64,000 nt of DNA from Diplosphaera chodatii (GCA_032358165.1 JAALGY010000053.1:1984001-2048000), one strand, 5' to 3'. Positions 1 through 14,353 are shown, counted from the stretch's first letter. The notes: a model not told the origin generated them from the sequence alone. Translations and numbers: made by a program.

Positions 1-1692
<1,692 letters not shown>

Positions 1693-2411
1693 CAGGGATG
1701 ACAGCCGTTGTTCACCTTGTAAATGCTGTTACATCTGATAACGGCAAGCATCAGCGTGCATGCATCCACAACCCCTGCACATGCTGTGCCGCACGGTGAC
1801 CCGTATCAGCGTGCAACCGCAGCCGCAATGCAGTTGCAACACATTGACGGTGTACATTCCTGACGCTAGAGGACATGACACTCTGCAAATTCGAGAGCTA
1901 TAGGGTGCCCCAGGCTGGCGCACCTGCTGCTGCCAAGGGGGAGCACCATCAAGCTGCAGCTCCTTCTGCGGTGCGGTCTGCGCCCGCCGAAACTGCGCTT
2001 TCAGCATGTCTGTGCGCTACATGTAGATCATTGGCTTTGTTTGTTTCAGCTGTGCGCTACTCGGGCACGTGCTGCACGCTGTGCTGGCACCTGAGTCGGT
2101 CGAGACCTGCGCGGGCGTTGTTCGCACTGTGTCACGCCACAGACGCAAACCTTACTGTTTGTGACAGTTGCGAATCGCAGCGATATGTCCAAGCAGACGG
2201 AGCAGCATCGGACAGCATCTCGCTTTGGAAAGGAATCAATGATTGCAAGGGATCACAAGGCACTGTCGAAGGAGGGGCGAGGGGGGGGTGCCTTTCACGC
2301 CATATGCTTAGCGCCCTGAGATCACTCACAGGCCGCAGGTGAAGTTCGGGCGCTGTTGCGAGTTGCTGGGCCGTGCCTGGGGCGTGCGGGGTGCTCAGAT
2401 CGGCAGTCAGA
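1693..2411. other. Divergent intergenic region, CDPK / BCCP
   Basis: Holds the promoters of both flanking genes. The stretch 1740-2007 on the minus strand is open and could be a 5' exon of the kinase gene. No other gene is supported. Confidence 0.5.
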
Positions 2412-3137
2412 ATGCAGATCGGCTCCTGCCGCGGTGCGGCGTCGTGCGCTGGGCGCCCAACGTTGGCGAGTGGGCAGGCCAGTGCGCAGCCCTTGCTGAG
2501 GGGCCTCCCACAGAACCAGGGGAGGCGGGTGCGATGCCTTGCTCCTGCAGCCGCTGGGTCGGACATGTCAGCCAACGGCACGTCCAACCCGCTGGACTTC
2601 GACGAGCTGACCGAGATCATCAGGACCGTCAATAGCACGGACGTGGTCGAGCTGGAGCTAAAGAGCAAGCGCTTCAGTCTGTCGATGAAGAAGAAGGAGG
2701 CGCTTGCACCACCGGAGCAGCCGCAGGTGCAGTATGTGCAGGCACCTCAGCAGGCGCCTCAACAGTTTGCACCGCAGTTTGATTTCCAGCCACAGCAGCA
2801 GCAGCCGCAGGCGCAGCAGCAGCAGCAGGCGCCACAGCAGATGCAACAGCCGCAGCAGGCTGAGCAGCCTACGGCTGCAGGCTCTGCACCAGCCGCCGAC
2901 GGCACCGAGCTGCTGTCGCCAATGGGTGGCACATACTACACGGCGCCTGCGCCGGGCGAGCCAGCCTTCGTGAAGGAGGGCGACAAGGTCACGAAGGGCC
3001 AGACCGTCGGTATCATTGAGGCCATGAAGCTCATGAACGAGATTGAGGCCGAGACGTCGGGCACAGTGTCGAAGATGCTGGTCGAGAATGGCACCCCCGT
3101 CACGCCAGGCCAGCCACTGCTGGTCATCAAGAGCTAG
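2412..3137 (+). CDS. accB: Biotin carboxyl carrier protein of plastid acetyl-CoA carboxylase
   Basis: Carries the biotin that shuttles CO2 between biotin carboxylase and carboxyltransferase in plastid fatty-acid synthesis. About 241 residues. The N-terminus (about 1-50) is basic and rich in Ser/Ala/Arg with almost no acidic residues, as expected of a plastid transit peptide. A conserved helix follows (FDELTEIIRTVNSTDVVELEL). Residues about 105-155 are a Gln/Pro/Ala linker. The C-terminal biotinyl domain carries EAMKLMNE at 3018-3041, whose Lys is the biotinylation site, and ends LLVIKS. The first ATG in the frame is at 2412; the frame is open further upstream but without ATG. The whole protein sits in one exon, unlike every other gene here. 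The linker length is unusual; the identity is certain. Confidence 0.95.
   Translation: MQIGSCRGAASCAGRPTLASGQASAQPLLRGLPQNQGRRVRCLAPAAAGSDMSANGTSNPLDFDELTEIIRTVNSTDVVELELKSKRFSLSMKKKEALAPPEQPQVQYVQAPQQAPQQFAPQFDFQPQQQQPQAQQQQQAPQQMQQPQQAEQPTAAGSAPAADGTELLSPMGGTYYTAPAPGEPAFVKEGDKVTKGQTVGIIEAMKLMNEIEAETSGTVSKMLVENGTPVTPGQPLLVIKS
2789..2868 (+). repeat. CAG-rich stretch encoding the Gln-rich BCCP linker
   Basis: Near-repeats of CAG interrupted by CCG, GCG and ATG codons. It encodes a poly-Gln/Pro/Ala hinge between the N-terminal region and the biotinyl domain. Land-plant and bacterial BCCPs usually have a Pro/Ala-rich hinge at this place. Confidence 0.85.
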
Positions 3138-3570
3138 GTTGTCGCGGAGCAAGGGCTTCTGTTGCTAGCACTGCCTTGACGCTTCATCCGTTGTGAGCCT
3201 GCCACGCTGAAACCTGGTCACCTTTCAGTGTACTCTTCCCAGGCTAGATTGTCACAGACTTCTGAACCCTCAGCGAGTGGGTGCTCTGAATGTAAGATCG
3301 CATGGATAGCAAGGTCATATCTTTAAGCACCCGAAGAAGAAATATTGCAGGCAACTCATCGATAACCGACCCTCGCCACAGATAGCATCTGCAAATGGGC
3401 TCGACCTGCTGCCTACGCACACGCTGCAACTCATGTATGACCACTGTCGCCAAGTCGCCAAGTATCGCTGACCAAATTGCCCCTGACCATCTCAGTGCAC
3501 TGCAACCCTGGTGCAATGCTGGCCAAGTCTGGCACGCCCTTGGCGGGAAGTGCGATTGTTGCGATACAGC
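3138..3570. other. Convergent spacer, BCCP / eIF4G 3' ends
   Basis: Contains 3' UTR sequence of both genes. A TGTAA on the plus strand at 3291-3295 suits BCCP. No coding exon is supported. Confidence 0.5.
3291..3295 (+). terminator. Candidate green-algal poly(A) signal TGTAA for BCCP
   Basis: TGTAA lies 154 bases past the BCCP stop codon. It is the usual poly(A) signal of chlorophyte genes. Placement is inferred, since no transcript data are available. Confidence 0.4.
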
Positions 3571-6500
3571 TTATGCTGTAAGCGCTGTGAGGCCCTCCTG
3601 CGACAAGAACTCCGCCACAGGGGGGAGGTCCGGCGGGTCCAGCTCCGGGTCTGCCTCCAGGAAGTCGCTGCCCTTCAGGCCGGCCACCAGCTCCCTGAGC
3701 TTGTCCTCGCCGCCCTGGTCCTGTTGGCAGGCAAAGTTCAAGAGGCGTCAGCCAAGTCACAAGTGCATGCACGAGGGCAACAAGCTGCCAGCTACTGATG
3801 TGAGAAAGAGAAACTGTCGGCACGCCGGAACCTGCTGATCTAGTGCTTCGTCATGGCTCGACATGGCCAGGTGAAGCTCATGCCTGTCCATGGCATAAAC
3901 TGGGCCAGGCAATGTCATCTGCGCGAACTTGAAGGGCCTTTGCTCCTTTCACTCACCTTCACATACTGCAGCGCGGGGGCGACCAGAGCCCGCCGCACCT
4001 CACCGCCCTCAATGGGCTTGCACAGCTCGGGAATTGCATCTGGCGGCAGCACCCCTTGCAGCAGGGCACGCCCCAGCACGCCTGCACACAGCTTCGGTGC
4101 CAGCGGCGCATCCATCCTGCATCGACGTGACGTCTGTTTCAGATCACAGCAAGGTGGCAGCAAACCATGACATGGCGACGAATGCATGGTCCACACATCG
4201 GCAAGTGTGTGATCAACAGAACCTGGCGGCAATGTATGCAAGCATGCAGAAACGAGAGGCCAGGCACAGTCGCACATGATGTCGTCCAGCTGCTCGGTGA
4301 CCTTGCCCAGCCCTGCCCGCAGGTCATCCGCTGAGTAGGCCCCCTTCGAGGGCAGCCGCACCAGGAGGTCGGACACTGTTTCCTGCTCCCGCGCCTGCAC
4401 AATTTGCGAGTGTGTGAGCCGTTGGTGCATGCAACTGCACCATGTCACACCCTTGCCATGAATAGGATACTTGACCCGAGGTTCTGCTGTCAGCACAGTA
4501 GGCACACAGGAGCAGTGCTGCCAGCGGCACCAGATCGGTGGTTGGTGCAGGGCACGTACGTACCTTCATGAGGTCTAGCAGTTTCAGCACGCCCCGCTGC
4601 ACCAGCGTTGGCAGGAAGCCAGGCGCCTGCATGCACAGCGGTCATGAGTTTCGGCTGTGTGCGCAGAACGAAGTGACAAGCATGATGACTTAAATGACAC
4701 CCGCAGGATAATATACGTGAGTAGTGTCAGAGGCAATAGAAAGCGGCAAGCGCAACAGACTGCAGAGTACCCAAGGGTCTTGCAGCGCACCGCAAGTTCA
4801 TGGGCGCACAGCACAGCTTCCTTCTCGTCGTTGGAGGACAGGAATTCGGTGAACAGCCCGTCCGCCCGCCGCTCCCGATCCTCGTCTGACAGGTCTCTGA
4901 GATACCTGCAGCGCGGGTGCCGACGCGAACTTCAGGCTGCCAAGCGTGTGCTGAGCTACATCTCTGACTGCAGTGCCTGACACAAGAAGCACGCTGGATG
5001 CACAGCACCAAGACTGTTGAGACTCTTTCTGTCGGTAGCGGTATGGCACAGGCGATCGAAAGGTTATCAGTTGATGTGTGCAGGGCATAGCCTGCCAAAA
5101 GGGTAAGAGGCGCACGGGGTGGCGGCGGTGGTGTCGGGCGGAGTTGCGTTGGAGGCGGCCTCCGGCACAGCGCCTGCGGGTTGCGCTTCCGCCGGCTGCG
5201 CCATGGGCGTGAAGTCGCCCAGCAACGCTGACTTCGAGCCGCCCCCGCCCCCACCCGCTCCACTCAAGAACTTCTGCAGGGCGCAGTGAGCACAGCCTCA
5301 GAGCCTTGGGGTCAACAAGCATGCTGCTGGTGGCACCCCGCACAGCCGCGTCACAACCTGCCAAGATGTGTCTGGGAGCCAGAGGATATCTGGAGGCCGG
5401 AGCCGCCAACATGGCGATGTGCACTGGTCATGCAGTGACAACTTCATGCCGAGTCCGATGCCTGACCTGCCAGTCCCCGTCCTCCGCGCCCTTGAAGGCG
5501 GGGAACAGGTCCACCTCCTCTGCAACCGCGGGCCGGGCGGGCCCCAGCTGCGCCAGGCCCGGCAGCGGCGGCAGCGATGCCATGGCCAGCGCCGGCATCA
5601 TGCCCAGCTCCGCGTGTGCCTCCGCATGGATCTCGTCCAGCTTCTTTGCCTGCAGATTGGGTTGCAGGGTGTTAGGCAGGCACAGACCATGCTGACTTAC
5701 TCATGGCCCGCCATGAACTGGCCAGAGCCTGCTCAAAGCATCTGCTGTGTGCAATCTGTGTCACCCTAGGGCAGCTCTCATGGTGCAACGATATGTGCTT
5801 GACAGGCCCACCTTCAGCGTCTCGCGGCGGGGGACCCACTTCATGCGGCGCAGATCCAGCACGTCCCGGATGAGGAAGCGGATGCGGGGCGCGATCACAT
5901 CGCTCTTTGACATGTTCTCCATGGCCTTTAGGTAGCCCTCCACGCGCGCTGGCGACCTGCTAGTCTCCTCCAGCTTCTTGCCCGCCACCGTGAACATCTC
6001 ACACAGCGCCTGCACCAGCACTCGAGAAACCATTCGACATTGCGCTTCAACATAGGTTGAACTGCGCCACTACAAAAGCCATGGACATTGCCGCCTGTGC
6101 AAGCAGGTCTCCTCAAGGCAGCGTCATCTCCAGCACCAAGCACACCGAAAGTTGCACCAACGACTCCTTCGACGACAAGTGATCATAGCTTGAGATGTTG
6201 CCTCGAGCTTCTTCATGTTTTGAGAGGACAGGACAGGACAGGCGATGCGCCGCCCACCTCCACATTGTCTTCCAGCGGCTTCTCTTTGGGCGAGCCCAGC
6301 AGCTCGGAGATGCAGACGTGCACCACGGGCTCCTTGACCACGGACTTCTTGTACAGCTCCGCAATGAGGCGCGTGATGCCCAGCGTCCGCTTCTTCAGGT
6401 CCCGCTCCGCCACATCCCGCTCGCCGCCGCTCAGCTTGGCCACATCCTACAACATGCACACACATATGTGTTGGTTTGAAAGGGGCTGATGGCAGCTGTC

Positions 6501-8305
6501 CGAGCTTGGATCGTCAGAACACACATCAGTTTAGGCATGCCACAAAATTTTCGCACCCCACACCCAACAGGCCATGTGTGCACCTTGCGGCGCTCCAGGG
6601 TGCCCTCGAACTGGTCCTGGCAGTGGTTCAGCAGCAGGCGCTGGAAGGACATGGGCTTGGTCTCGCCCTTGGGCGGCGCCAGCTCCGGCAGCTGCTGCGC
6701 CAGCGCCTCGCACAGCTCCGCATACATCGCCACGAACGTCGGCTGCTCGATCTGTTGGGAACATGGGAAGACACACAGCCTCAAGCAACACTGTTACCAG
6801 ATCTGGCATGCAGGTCATTCCAGTGAAAGCACCGGATGCACACAAGATTGACATCACTGAGGGAGCAAAGTCGGGACAGTCACAAGACCGTACCGCATTG
6901 TCAAATACCAGCCTGATGAGGCCGTTGAGCACATCCACAGAGGTGACCGCAGCCACCAACTGCCCCAGCAGTCGGTCAAACTTCTCCGGCGTCAGCTTGT
7001 TGAGGACACCCTTGACCGACTTCAGTGCCTGGCATACAGCAATGCACAGACATTGATGGGTGATGGTGAGGGAGATGGGTATGACATATGGCGGTTGCAT
7101 GCCGCTGTGAAAACATCGAGCATCTGACATGTGTCCACAGGCAGCTCGGCAGGCATGCGAGCCCCCTTCGGAAAGTCTTGAGCAAAAAGTGCCCCACCGC
7201 TGCGTCGCCTGCTGCGGATGTGGTGCCCGGCATCCATGCCTTCTTGCCCACATCAGCCGCTGACTGCAGCTGAGATGTGGAATCGTTCCTGGGAGGAGCC
7301 CCACCCGTTGGTCCATTCTGCAAGTAGCGAGAATGGTTGTGCCGATGATCCCAGGATGGATCCACAATGGGTACCACCAAAGCTGAACTCAACTTGCCGC
7401 CGCCGATGTCAGTGGAGTCTCGTCAAAGCGTGGCCAGTCATTTGTGTGGAAGTCACTTTCGACCAGCATCAGCGCACAGCGGTGTCTGACCTGCTGTGGA
7501 GTGGATGGCCGTGGGCCTGCAGGGGATGGACGTTCAGGCGCTCCATTTGCTGCCGGCGGGCCACGGATGAGCTCGCGTTCTGGGGGCGCCGTGCCGTCTG
7601 CTGCCGGCGGCTGCGGGGCGCGAGTGCGCCAGTTGCGATCATCGCTGTCATCGGCAACCGGCAGTGCGCTTTGTGCTGCCTGGCGGGCCCCCTGCTGATT
7701 GGGGTCGTCCTTGTTGATGATGGCCTCCGAGTGGCTTGGTTCCAGGCCAGGCGGGAGGTCTGCGAACTTCTGCAGCAGCCACAGCAGGAGACGCCTCAAT
7801 GTAAGGGCTCTCTTGTTGGTGCAACTGCTACCGGGTATGGAGCTCAGGCAGCTAGCTCTTCAAAGCATCGACTTTGAGAAGCACAGACGGGTGCATGCCT
7901 GCCGCACGTACATGCAACACGACATGCACCACCTCAAAGCCACAGCCGCCTCACATGCGTCAAAAGCACAGCTTGTACCTGGCTGAAGCGCAGCAGGAAG
8001 TCTCGGTCATAGCGCACAACCTCACCCGCCGGCTTCTTCACCAGATTCGCGGCGTCCACGACTGGAGCCTATGCAATGGTGCCAGCATATGATATGTGAT
8101 GGGTGCTCCTTGAAACGACATGTCAGCAAGCGTGAGAGACACATGCTCCCAGATGCTGAGACAGGTACGACATACGCCGATCTGCGGGTATGCAGACCTT
8201 CGCAGCCTTTGTAGGCGCTGCGCCTTTCCCGAATTTGGCGAAGGGATTTGTGCCCGCACCGCCACCAGGCCGCAGCGACATCGGTCGCAAGCTGACCTCC
8301 GCCAT
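3571..8305 (-). CDS. EIF4G: Eukaryotic translation initiation factor 4G (MIF4G + MA3)
   Basis: Scaffold of the cytosolic cap-binding complex, linking eIF4E, eIF4A and eIF3. More than ten exons. The start ATG at 8305 opens a short first exon (MAEVSLRP). The next exon (about 7985-8070) has YDRDFLL, an eIF4E-binding motif of the form Y-x4-L-hydrophobic, followed by DLPPG as in plant eIF4G. A Pro/Ala-rich region comes next (about 7500-7800). The MIF4G domain spans about 7030-5830 (exons with LNKLTPEKFDRLLGQL, FQRLLLNHCQDQFE and DLRRMKWVPRR). A low-complexity linker (about 5100-5640) and an MA3 domain (about 4900 down to 3960, with LSDEDRERRADGLFTEFL) follow. The last exon ends LTALTA with TAA at 3571-3573. 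No W2/eIF5C domain follows MA3, as in plant eIF4G and eIFiso4G. Whether this is the eIF4G or the shorter iso form is not settled. Confidence 0.9.
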
Positions 8306-8973
8306 GGCTGCCTGATTATATTTCCCGCAGCACTTGGACAGCGGGGCAAGCTATGGAGGGGAGGCCGCCGTCACATCGGTTCTGCATCGACAGTGTGTGC
8401 AGGCAGGGTATTGCGTGACCTGGAGTTTGGTGTCGGAACTCGCCACGATCCAGCAGTGCATAGCTTGATTTGCGCATCAGCACGCATTGTCGGTTGCGCA
8501 AGTACTGCGTGTCTATGTCGGCCCTGCTGGACGAGCTGCAATTGGGCTTCACCCATACGTATGTTGGTTGCAACCATCAGGGATGAACATGAATGCGTTG
8601 CATGTGCAGGCAGGCGTCACTGATGTGTCATCTCTTGGAAGAAGGTAACTGCTGTGCAAGTCGGAACCCGGCCTGCTAGGAGGCATGTGGTGGAAGGCAT
8701 ATGGTGTGGCCTTTGCCAGCCTGTTGGCTGGCGCAGCGGTTGTGCACAACATCATGAAGCCAGACCTGGTGCGTCAGCTAAAGTTCCTTGCTGAAATGTT
8801 GTAACGAAGTGGTCGACATCAGAAGTCGCAGAACTTGATGGTTGCACATCAATGTGATGTGTTGCCGCAGACCATCCCACTGGACGACCATACGCGAGCA
8901 AAGCCTGCGCCTGATCAGATGCAATGAGTGCAGTGTTGCACTGCGTCAGGGGCACTCTTGAAAGCAAGTGGCA
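8306..8973. other. Divergent intergenic region, eIF4G / NFXL1
   Basis: No convincing exon on either strand. It holds the two divergent promoters and perhaps a 5' non-coding exon of the zinc finger gene. Confidence 0.45.
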
Positions 8974-11900
8974 ATGACAGCCATTGTTGCAGCGACCAGC
9001 GCAGATGAGCTGCTGCGGCGGTGCCTTGCATCCTACCCAGGTGTTGAGCTCTGCATGCCACATGTGCTGTGCTGCAGGCATGCCATGCGCCCCTTGAGGC
9101 TGACACTGCAACCTGGCTCACGGCAACGCTTGAGTCTTTTGTCTGCTCAAGGTGCATATGGGGACGAGGATGCCGCAGAACAGGATGGCATCCGGCGAGT
9201 AGCGGAGCACCTGAATGCCGCTGACAGCGAGGCAGCCGTGTGCATCATCTGCCTGGAGCTGGTCAAGCGGGAGGATGCTGTGTGGAGCTGCAGAGACGGC
9301 TGCTGTGACACTGTGCACTTGGCGTGCATCCAGGTGGGATGTGCCTGGGTGTCCAGGTGTATGCCAACTGCAGCTATGCTCCTGCCATGTAGCAAGGACC
9401 AAATGGCCATCGAGCGGTTGGACATGCGTTCTCGAATGGATGCAGGCGTGGGCGCGGCAGCAGATCAGAGAGGCAGCTGTCAAGGCAGAAGCAGAGGCAG
9501 TCAGGTGTTTGCCCCGTCCCTGCTGCCTTGCCCGCGCTTTACTGCCTTGCATCAACTTCAGTGAGACCGTGAAATGGGAGCCGCCAGACTGTACAAACTG
9601 CAGCAGAACAGTGTTCCATTGCCACAGGGTGGATACAGCAGCATGGTGTTGTCCCAAGTGTCGCTGCGAGTACCCTGCGGCCGTGGTGCCGGGCAGATAC
9701 CTGTGCTACTGTGGCAAGCAGGTCGACCCCCAGCCCAGCTTGTGGCTGCCAGCGCACTCATGCGGTGAGCCTTCCAAGCAAGTGCATGGTCACGAGCTTG
9801 CGTCACCAGATTGCATTGCAGAGCAGTGCTAGCACAAGGCTGCTGAACGCCAGGGTTTTTCCCTCGTTCATCTCCCGCAAGCTTGAACAGACTGTCATGA
9901 GCACCACCCTATCGTGCAGGCGACACATGTGGGAGGCAGCTGCCGTGCGGGCAGAGCCATGGGTGCATGCTGCTGTGCCACCCTGGACCCTGTCCAGCCT
10001 GTCCACGCATGGTGCGCATCACGTCCCTTGGCTGTGGCTGGTCGCCAAACACCCAGAGTGTGAGCTGTATCACTGTCATGCCATCATGCGCCCAGGCGAT
10101 GCACTTGCCCAGGATCTGACGGTTTGATGCAGGTCTCAGTGAGCTGCCATTGTGGCAAGGTCGAAACGCAGCGGCGGTGCCACCAGTCGACCTTCTCCTG
10201 CGGCAAGCTGTGCGGACGGCAGCTGGGCTGCGGCCACAGGTGCCCGCAGAGATGTCACGAAGGTGATATGCCCTTACATGTGGCCAGTTGCGACACCTTC
10301 AGTATCACACACACATACATCACAGGCCTCGAGATGCTTGCATGTCCCAGCCATGGTTGTCAACAGTGCTGCAACCCCCTTGCAGGCCAGTGCCCTCCTT
10401 GTGGGCTTTCAAGGGAGAGGACATGTGCTTGCGGTGCAACAACAGCTGTGGTGCCATGCTTGATGGGCGACTACCATTGTGGCCCGTGCGCCCAAATGCA
10501 CGATTGTGGCCGGCACGAATGCACGAAGGTGGGCACCTTGTGTATGCTTTGCAGCTGGTCTGGGATGCCATCGTCCCGACTGCCTGTACAAAGTGCTTGC
10601 TGTCATCGTACATACAGCCACGTCAGGCAGTGGATGTTTCTGCAGGCCTGCCATGCGGGGTCCTGCGGTGCTTGCCCGATGAGCGGCCCCCGCACATGTG
10701 GGTGTGGCAAGGTGCGCTTTCCCTGTTGTCGTGCACAAGTTTGGCTGCTGCGATGCTGCAAAGAGCTGTGAGTGTATTTAGCTGACTGGCGCGGTGGGAC
10801 ACAATCACAGACGGCAGTGGAGGGCCTGAGCTGCCAGGAGCCCACGCCCACTTGTGGGGCCACCTGCGACCATGTCCTGCCGTGTGGCCTGCATCGCTGC
10901 ACAGAGCGCTGCCATTCTGGCATGTGCCCGGACATCTGCAGGACCATGACAGTAAGCCATGCTGCCATACTTACGACGTGTGTCACATTCTGACAACACA
11001 TTGCATGCGTCTGAATATGTCTGCAAGCAGATAGGCGAATCTAAAATCGCGGGCTTGATGGCCATGCAGGAAAAATCCTGTGCATGTGGGTCGTTGCACA
11101 AGGCAGTACCCTGCTGCGAGGGTCTGCGCTGCCAGCGCAAGTGTGCAGAATTGCGAAACTGTGGCAGGCATGCATGCCGCAGGCGCTGCTGTGATGGTGA
11201 TCACCCGACATGTCAGGAGGTGTGTGCTGCAATTCTGCGCAGATGTCTTCTGACCTTCATGCTGCTTACCCACTAGTGCTACCGGATAATGCTCTACTGA
11301 CCCCATATGTGCAGGAGTGTGGACGCCTGCTGAAGTGCGGGAACCACAGATGCAAGGCGCCATGTCATGCTGGCAAGTGCTTGCCATGCACTCGGGAGCT
11401 GCATGTGGCATGTGCCTGTGGCACAACTTCCTACCGCCTGCCCTGTGGGTGAGCAGCTGTGGATGTGATGTTGTTGGGGTCCTCTGGTATGTGCTGCTGC
11501 GCTCCAGCCGCTGGCAGCCAACCTCGTGAAGGTCAGACAGCGCGTGACTCTCCCATGCGCTGTGCATGTGCGTGCCGCAGTTGGGAAGCGCGTGCCAAGC
11601 CACCCGTCTGTGCACAGCATTGTCGGGTGCCTCGGGTCTGCCGGCATGCCCAAATGCTCCCACCCCACAGGCAAGTGCACTGCTGCTGGACGTGAAGCTG
11701 CGCACCTCACTCCTGCGAGGGTTGCATGCCTGCCTGTTTGCAGCTTCACATAGTCACCCACCCCGCCAACCCTGCCTAACACGGGAGCTGTGACGCTCAT
11801 GAACAGGTGCCATTTTGGGCCATGTCCCCCATGCACTGAGCCCTGCGGCTCGGTGCTGCAGCCGTGCGGCCACCGCTGCGCGGTTGCACAGTGCCACGAC

Positions 11901-13916
11901 CTGCGGCCGCCAGACGTTCCTGAGTTTCAGCAGCCGCCGCCGCCCCAGCAACCTGCGCTGGCAATCGCCTTGGATGCCAATAGGCCGCCAGCTACATGTT
12001 CACAGGTGCTGGCTGCTGCGCCACATGCTCACGTGACACTAATTTGTCGACGGTGTAGTGCATGCGTTCCTGCTTCATGTGATCTGCAGTGGAAAAGGTG
12101 TTCGGAGCATCAAAAGCAGGCTCTGCACAATCAATAGGGTCCTGAATATCCACCGATGGTGCACATAGGCAGCAGAGGCGGCAGCCAAGCTGCAAGCCGG
12201 GCCACAGGCCACTTGCCCGCCGTGCAACTTCATGGTCAAGCGCTGGTGTCAAGGCGCCCACAATCTCATACAGCAGCCCTGCTCAGATGCCAGCCTGAAG
12301 TCTTGTGGCCAGCCCTGCGGCAGGTGCCTTGAAATGCAGACCCTGCTCATCAGCATCGCATTGCGGTCTGTTCGAAGTCTCTGCCTGCAGATTGGCTTCT
12401 ACGATCTTGGGGAGTTGAGTATGCACAATGCACCACACAACGCAGGCTTACCACTAGCAGCTGATGGTACTTTGCATGCACAGGAGGCTGCCATGTGGAA
12501 GCCACTTTCCCAGTGGAGTCCACCTCTGCACAATCCCGTGCCACCCCCTCAGCACAGAGAATGGCCCCAAGGCCATGCCAGCAGGTCAGCTGGCGTTCGC
12601 CTTCGTGCCATGGCAAAACATCTCGCGCAAGCAAGATTTGGTCACCAGCCTGGAGTTGATCGATTGCATATGCTCTCCAGGCACAGTAGCGGAGCCCGGA
12701 TGTGAGACTTGCGCGCTGCCATGCGGGCGGCAGAGAAGAGGGTGCCCGCACCCCTGTCAGGAACAGTGTCACGCTGGCGGGTGCAGCCCCTGCGAAGTCG
12801 ATGTCGCGCATGCCTGCCACTGTGGCAAGACCAACCTGACGCACCAGTGCCACGAGCTCGCCGAGGTGCCCGGTAACAACCGCAGTCACCAATGGTGTCA
12901 GGTCGTGCATTGTGTGCGCTGGCAGTGAGCCTGTCTTTGCATCAGGGGCACTGCTGCTTCTGACGGTTTTAGTGCTGCCCAGTCTCACCAAGGTCGTGAT
13001 GTGGCACAGGGCGATGCAGCTGTGCTGCTGGGCTGTGGCAAGCAGTGCCTGCGGCCGCTGCCATCCTGTCCGCACCTGTGCCAGGCCCATTGCCATGCGG
13101 GACCCTGCCCGGGTGTGGCCTGCTGCAAGGAGGTGGGGCAGCACCCTCTTCATGCATGGACACGATGCATGGCCATAGCCATGGCACTTTTGCTGTGCAC
13201 ACAGGGCCACGCTGCACGCATGCAGAAGCGGGTGCTGTCATCGACTGCTGTGGATGTTGTCGGCAGGGGGTGGCGGTGCGCTGCGGGTGCCGGCGGCTCA
13301 AGGAGCGGTGGCAGTGCCACAGGGTGCAGGCAGAGCTGCAGGGACGCGGCCTCAGCCAGGATGGCGGCTACGAGGGGGCCACTGCACTGCGGCTGCTCCC
13401 GTGCACTGCCCAGTGCAAGTCTGCCAAGGTCAGGGCATCCTGCATTTCTGGTACCTGGTTGGCCAGCGATCCATGTGTGCTGAGTAATCTGATGCAAATG
13501 CGACTGGCGCGACTGCAGGAAGCAGCCACAGTGGCGCCGAAGCAGCGACGGTCAGGTTCCTCTGTGGTTGAGCCAGGCCAGCAGCAGAGGCAGCAGCAGG
13601 AGCAGCAGCAGCAGGAGCAGCATCTCAGCCGCAGGCAGCGAGCAAAGGACAGAGGCAGCACCGGAGTTGAGGATGTGGGGCCCACGACTGCAGATGTTGT
13701 GGCGAACAAGTTGAGGTGAACCCTTGTGCTGCCTTGCCCCACCATGCCTGGGATGACTCGTGCGTTCCTCACAAGTGCTGCTGACGTGCATGGCGGACGC
13801 CTTTGCATTACCTCCCGTGCAGGAAGCTGCAGCGGAGGTGCAGGAAGCATACGGTGCCCATTGCCATCCTGCTTCTAGGTGTCGTCTGCGCATATGTAGT
13901 GTACATCAGTCTGTAG
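8974..13916 (+). CDS. NFXL1: NFX1-type zinc finger protein with RING and C-terminal membrane anchor (NFXL1-like)
   Basis: Long Cys-rich protein in many exons. A RING-like domain comes first (CIICLE and VHLACI at about 9240-9330, then WCCPKCR near 9650). It is followed by a series of NFX1-type fingers with CGH-C, CH-G-C-PC and CGCG patterns from about 9710 to 13340. NFX1 proteins are DNA-binding regulators with possible ubiquitin-ligase activity. A Gln-rich basic segment follows (13560-13715). The intron 13716-13822 (phase 2) joins NKL-R to a last exon KLQRRCRKH plus about 20 hydrophobic residues, ending YISL with TAG at 13914-13916. That is a single C-terminal membrane segment, as in animal NFXL1 but not in NFX1. 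The start ATG at 8974 is the first in the open frame; the first 60 residues may contain a missed intron (about 9041-9150). Confidence 0.85.
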
Positions 13917-14353
13917 GGGACGTCAAGGTACCATCATGTTGCACATCGTGTGTGCTAGAGTGGGGATTGATTGCAATGCCAGTGAGCGGCAGTATCGCAG
14001 GATAGGTTACGGCGGGTTGCGGTCCCCACTATCATCGTTTGCTGGCCCATGCAGATGTCGCTTGTGGCTATGTGTGGCATCTGAGCCTTCTGTGTATCAG
14101 ATATGTAATGCATGTCACCCTTGCAAATTGCAAGCCTAGCCCCATGCGCCAGCTTCCACCTCAAGACCACCGCAGTAATCAGTCCTAGCACTGAATCCCA
14201 TGGAGCGTGCGTGCTTGATGCAATTCGAGAGCTGGTGCATTGGTGACTCGCGCAGTTGCAGACTACATTTCCCCGTCTACTGCACCCATTGCAGCGTGCA
14301 ACAGTCTTGGCTGCTGCAAGTAACAACAGTTTGGTGATTGGAGACTGCCCATC
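13917..14353. other. Tandem spacer, NFXL1 3' end / TOM20 promoter
   Basis: TGTAA at 14104-14108 could end the NFXL1 transcript. No exon is supported. Confidence 0.45.
14104..14108 (+). terminator. Candidate poly(A) signal TGTAA for the NFXL1-like gene
   Basis: Lies 188 bases after the NFXL1 stop and 246 bases before the TOM20 start. Assigned by motif only. Confidence 0.35.

Noticed and set aside
2789..2868. CAG run as a non-coding microsatellite
   Set aside because: It is in frame within BCCP and encodes the hinge between conserved domains.
10983..11705. 240-codon minus-strand open frame
   Set aside because: Lies antisense to several Cys-rich exons of the NFXL1-like gene. Its translation has no domain and results from the composition of the real gene.
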